Shown in pieces: positions 5,701-6,890 of a stretch of 6,890 bases of DNA. The stretch covers positions 1 to 6,890 of the forward strand of contig CBDUYD010000155.1 of assembly GCA_965371355.1 (NCBI GenBank), read 5' to 3'. The stretch's first letter is position 1, and every line of letters starts with the position of its first letter. Source of the DNA: JASJHI01 sp965371355 (lineage in GTDB: Bacteria; Actinomycetota; Acidimicrobiia; Acidimicrobiales; Ilumatobacteraceae). A model generated the notes under the pieces. The model did no database searches and had not been told where the DNA came from. It worked only from the letters and a program-made list of their open reading frames with translations. A program made the translations under genes and the position numbers.

Positions 5701-6626
5701 TGGAGGTGAGATCGCGCGCGAAGGCCAAGATTGCGTTCGGTGTCGTATTCGGCACCGTCGCCATCGTCGGCTGCTCGTCCGCGATGTCGAGCGGTAGCGG
5801 TGAAGGTGCCGGTGAAGGTGCCGCAGCGGCTCCCGAGACATCGGCGGTGCCGACTTCGGTCGCCCCGACCACCACGGTTCCTCCCACCACCACGCTCGCG
5901 CCGACCACAACGGTCGAGCCGACCACGACTACGAGCACCACCACGACCTCGACGCTGCCCCCGAGCGTCGTCACGGTCGCCGCGGTCGATCCGCCACTCG
6001 GCGCGGTCGGCTCGAACAGCGGTGGCGAGACGTCCCGCGTGCAGCAACGACTGCTCGAGCTCGGATTCTGGATCGCCGGTGTCGACGGCTCGTACGGGCT
6101 CACGACCCGCCAGGCGGTGATGGCGTTCCAGAAGTACATGGGCTTCGACTCCAGCGGAAGCGTCGATCAGCAGACCGCCGACGCGATGTCGACCATGGAG
6201 CTGCGGCCCCACGCCCGCGCCAACTCCGGCACCCTGGTCGAGATCGACAAGGGCAAGCAACTGCTGTTCTTCGTGATCGACGGCCGCACCGAGTACATCC
6301 TCAACACCTCCACCGGCAACGGCGAGTCGTACACCGAGCCCGACCAGAACACCCCCGGCGAGACGATCTCGGGCGTGTCGCTCACACCGAGCGGTCTCCA
6401 CGACGTCAACCGCCAGCGCGAAGAGGGCTGGTGGGAGGGTGACCTGGGCGAGATCTACCGGCCCAAGTACTTTGTCGGTGGCGTGGCCGTGCACGGCTCG
6501 AACAGCATCCCGAACTACCCCGCCTCGCACGGTTGCGTTCGCGTGAGTGTTCCCGCGATGGACTGGATCTGGGACGCCGGCATCATGCCGCTCGATACCC
6601 CGGTCTGGGTCCACGACGGCGCCTGA
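5700..6626 (+). CDS. Lipoprotein L,D-transpeptidase (YkuD) with peptidoglycan-binding domain
   Basis: This 308-residue envelope enzyme is likely to form 3-3 peptidoglycan crosslinks or attach a protein or amino acid to meso-diaminopimelate. Seen in order: a basic N-terminus and hydrophobic signal ending in lipobox VAIVGC with C25; a Gly/Glu stretch with a GEGA duplication; and a Thr/Pro linker (residues 56-85). A PG_binding_1 domain follows (about 111-163: RVQQRLLELGFWIAGVDGSY). The YkuD domain runs from about 177 to the end, with TPSG at 229, H265-G-S and the catalytic motif S276-H277-G278-C279-V-R. C279 is the expected nucleophile and the pocket residues look intact. The frame extends upstream to an ATG at 5658, but that lies before the promoter, and its GGAGG touches the ATG. 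Start 5700 gives a normal lipoprotein signal. Membrane anchoring through C25 is inferred from the lipobox. Confidence 0.92.
   Translation: MEVRSRAKAKIAFGVVFGTVAIVGCSSAMSSGSGEGAGEGAAAAPETSAVPTSVAPTTTVPPTTTLAPTTTVEPTTTTSTTTTSTLPPSVVTVAAVDPPLGAVGSNSGGETSRVQQRLLELGFWIAGVDGSYGLTTRQAVMAFQKYMGFDSSGSVDQQTADAMSTMELRPHARANSGTLVEIDKGKQLLFFVIDGRTEYILNTSTGNGESYTEPDQNTPGETISGVSLTPSGLHDVNRQREEGWWEGDLGEIYRPKYFVGGVAVHGSNSIPNYPASHGCVRVSVPAMDWIWDAGIMPLDTPVWVHDGA
5799..5822 (+). repeat. 12-bp in-frame tandem duplication (Gly-Glu-Gly-Ala twice)
   Basis: GGTGAAGGTGCC occurs twice directly adjacent, encoding GEGAGEGA just after the lipidated cysteine of the transpeptidase. It is most likely a slippage product in a flexible spacer. 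Confidence 0.8.
5865..5954 (+). repeat. Thr/Pro-rich linker repeat (about 18-nt period)
   Basis: ACC/ACG codons dominate, and residues 56-85 follow a loose six-residue pattern (PTTTLA, PTTTVE, PTTTTS). Such linkers span the wall and are often O-glycosylated in Actinobacteria. Here it separates the lipid anchor from the peptidoglycan-binding domain. Repeat number probably varies between strains. Confidence 0.75.
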
Positions 6627-6672
6627 CCCCTCCCGAACTCGCGGCACCGCTCCCGCCCGCGCCCCCTCGATT

Positions 6673-6717
6673 CCGAAACTTGTACGCAGGATCGCGCTCA
6701 GCGGGAAGATCCGTACA
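6673..6717 (+). repeat. 45-bp structured repeat, copy 1
   Basis: This copy matches copy 2 (6734-6778) at 43 of 45 positions, offset 61 bp. Internally it can fold: TGTAC (6681-6685) with GTACA (6713-6717) and GGATC (6689-6693) with GATCC (6708-6712), with a 3-nt bulge and a 14-nt loop. It lies in the non-coding gap between two convergent genes. It could act as a terminator-like or message-stabilising element, but no U-run follows. Confidence 0.85.
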
Positions 6718-6733
6718 CAGAACGGGAAGATCG

Positions 6734-6778
6734 CCGAAATTTGTGCGCAGGATCGCGCTCAGCGGGAAGATCCGTACA
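6734..6778 (+). repeat. 45-bp structured repeat, copy 2, overlapping a gene end
   Basis: It is the same element as copy 1 with two changes (C to T at 6740, A to G at 6745). The second change falls in the stem and turns U-A into a G-U pair, so the fold survives in + strand RNA: TGTGC (6742-6746) with GTACA (6774-6778), and GGATC (6750-6754) with GATCC (6769-6773). The core CGGGAAGATC also occurs alone between the copies (6723-6732). This copy contains the stop codon of the - strand gene. Confidence 0.85.
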
Positions 6779-6890
6779 TGTTTCGGGAGGGGAAGGGGAC
6801 GCCGGCGGAGTTCTGGTTGGTGACGTTGTCGATCCGGTCGCCGAGCCACTCGAGAAGGGTCGCCTGCGCGATGACCTGGAACACGAACCA
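6759..6890 (-). CDS. C-terminal end of an unidentified protein (5' end outside the window)
   Basis: Read from the right edge on the - strand, the frame is open for 43 residues, beginning WFVFQVIAQATLLEWLGDRI. It passes NVTNQNSAGVPFPSRN, then MYGSSR, then TGA at 6759-6761. Until the repeat begins, almost every third base is G or C (GTC ATC GCG CAG), as in the proven genes here. The other frames give Arg/Pro-rich nonsense, so a real gene is likely. The last six or so codons lie inside repeat copy 2, and their codon use changes there (GGA, TCT). Too little is visible to name a family. It converges on the transpeptidase gene, whose stop is 132 bp away. Confidence 0.6.
   Translation of the reverse strand, partial: WFVFQVIAQATLLEWLGDRIDNVTNQNSAGVPFPSRNMYGSSR

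Noticed and set aside
5865..5954. ACC-rich repeats considered as a CRISPR or microsatellite array
   Set aside because: There are no separate spacers. The pattern is an in-frame Thr/Pro protein linker.
4652..6139. Long - strand frame antisense to gluQ and the transpeptidase
   Set aside because: Its Val/Gly/Thr repeats are only the complement of the Thr/Pro linker, and the rest is antisense to the conserved synthetase motifs.
6673..6778. Repeat pair considered as a minimal CRISPR array
   Set aside because: There are only two copies with a 16-bp gap, the gap itself contains part of the repeat, and no cas gene is present.

Overview
The window is a GC-rich bacterial chromosome segment. In the real genes nearly every third codon position is G or C. 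At least two genes look leaderless, and the secreted protein has a Thr/Pro-rich linker. Together these suggest a high-GC actinobacterium, perhaps an Acidimicrobiia/Ilumatobacter-like marine lineage. That placement is inference from style; there is no rRNA or marker gene here to settle it.

Left part (1-3253, all + strand): a peptide/nickel-type (Dpp/Opp) ABC importer operon. It holds the 3' half of a family 5 substrate-binding protein, a strong GC stem-loop in the gap, a DppB-like permease and, 3 nt later, a DppC-like permease. Next comes a short stand-alone cyclic-nucleotide-binding (CNB) protein, 48 nt downstream with its own Shine-Dalgarno. No ATPase gene follows in the window. The run ends in a hairpin between convergent genes.

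Middle (3309-5602): a divergent pair separated by about 70 nt. On the - strand is a zinc-ribbon protein with a long Ala/Thr/Pro linker and about seven or eight membrane segments. It appears to be transcribed from a -10 box exactly one leaderless spacing before its ATG. On the + strand is a glutamyl-Q tRNA(Asp) synthetase (GluQRS), a GluRS paralogue without an anticodon-binding domain that glutamylates queuosine in tRNA-Asp.

Right part (5603-6890): a lipoprotein L,D-transpeptidase (lipobox, Thr/Pro linker, PG_binding_1, YkuD). It sits behind a well-formed promoter whose spacer carries a perfect inverted repeat and whose predicted start coincides with the ATG. Downstream are two copies of a 45-bp hairpin-forming repeat. 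The second copy supplies the last codons and stop of a convergent gene that runs off the right edge.

I see no CRISPR array, tRNA, rRNA, transposase or phage gene, and no clear multi-gene defence or biosynthetic system. The most unusual items are the structured repeat pair, the transport operon ending in a lone CNB domain, and the promoter/operator layout of the transpeptidase.
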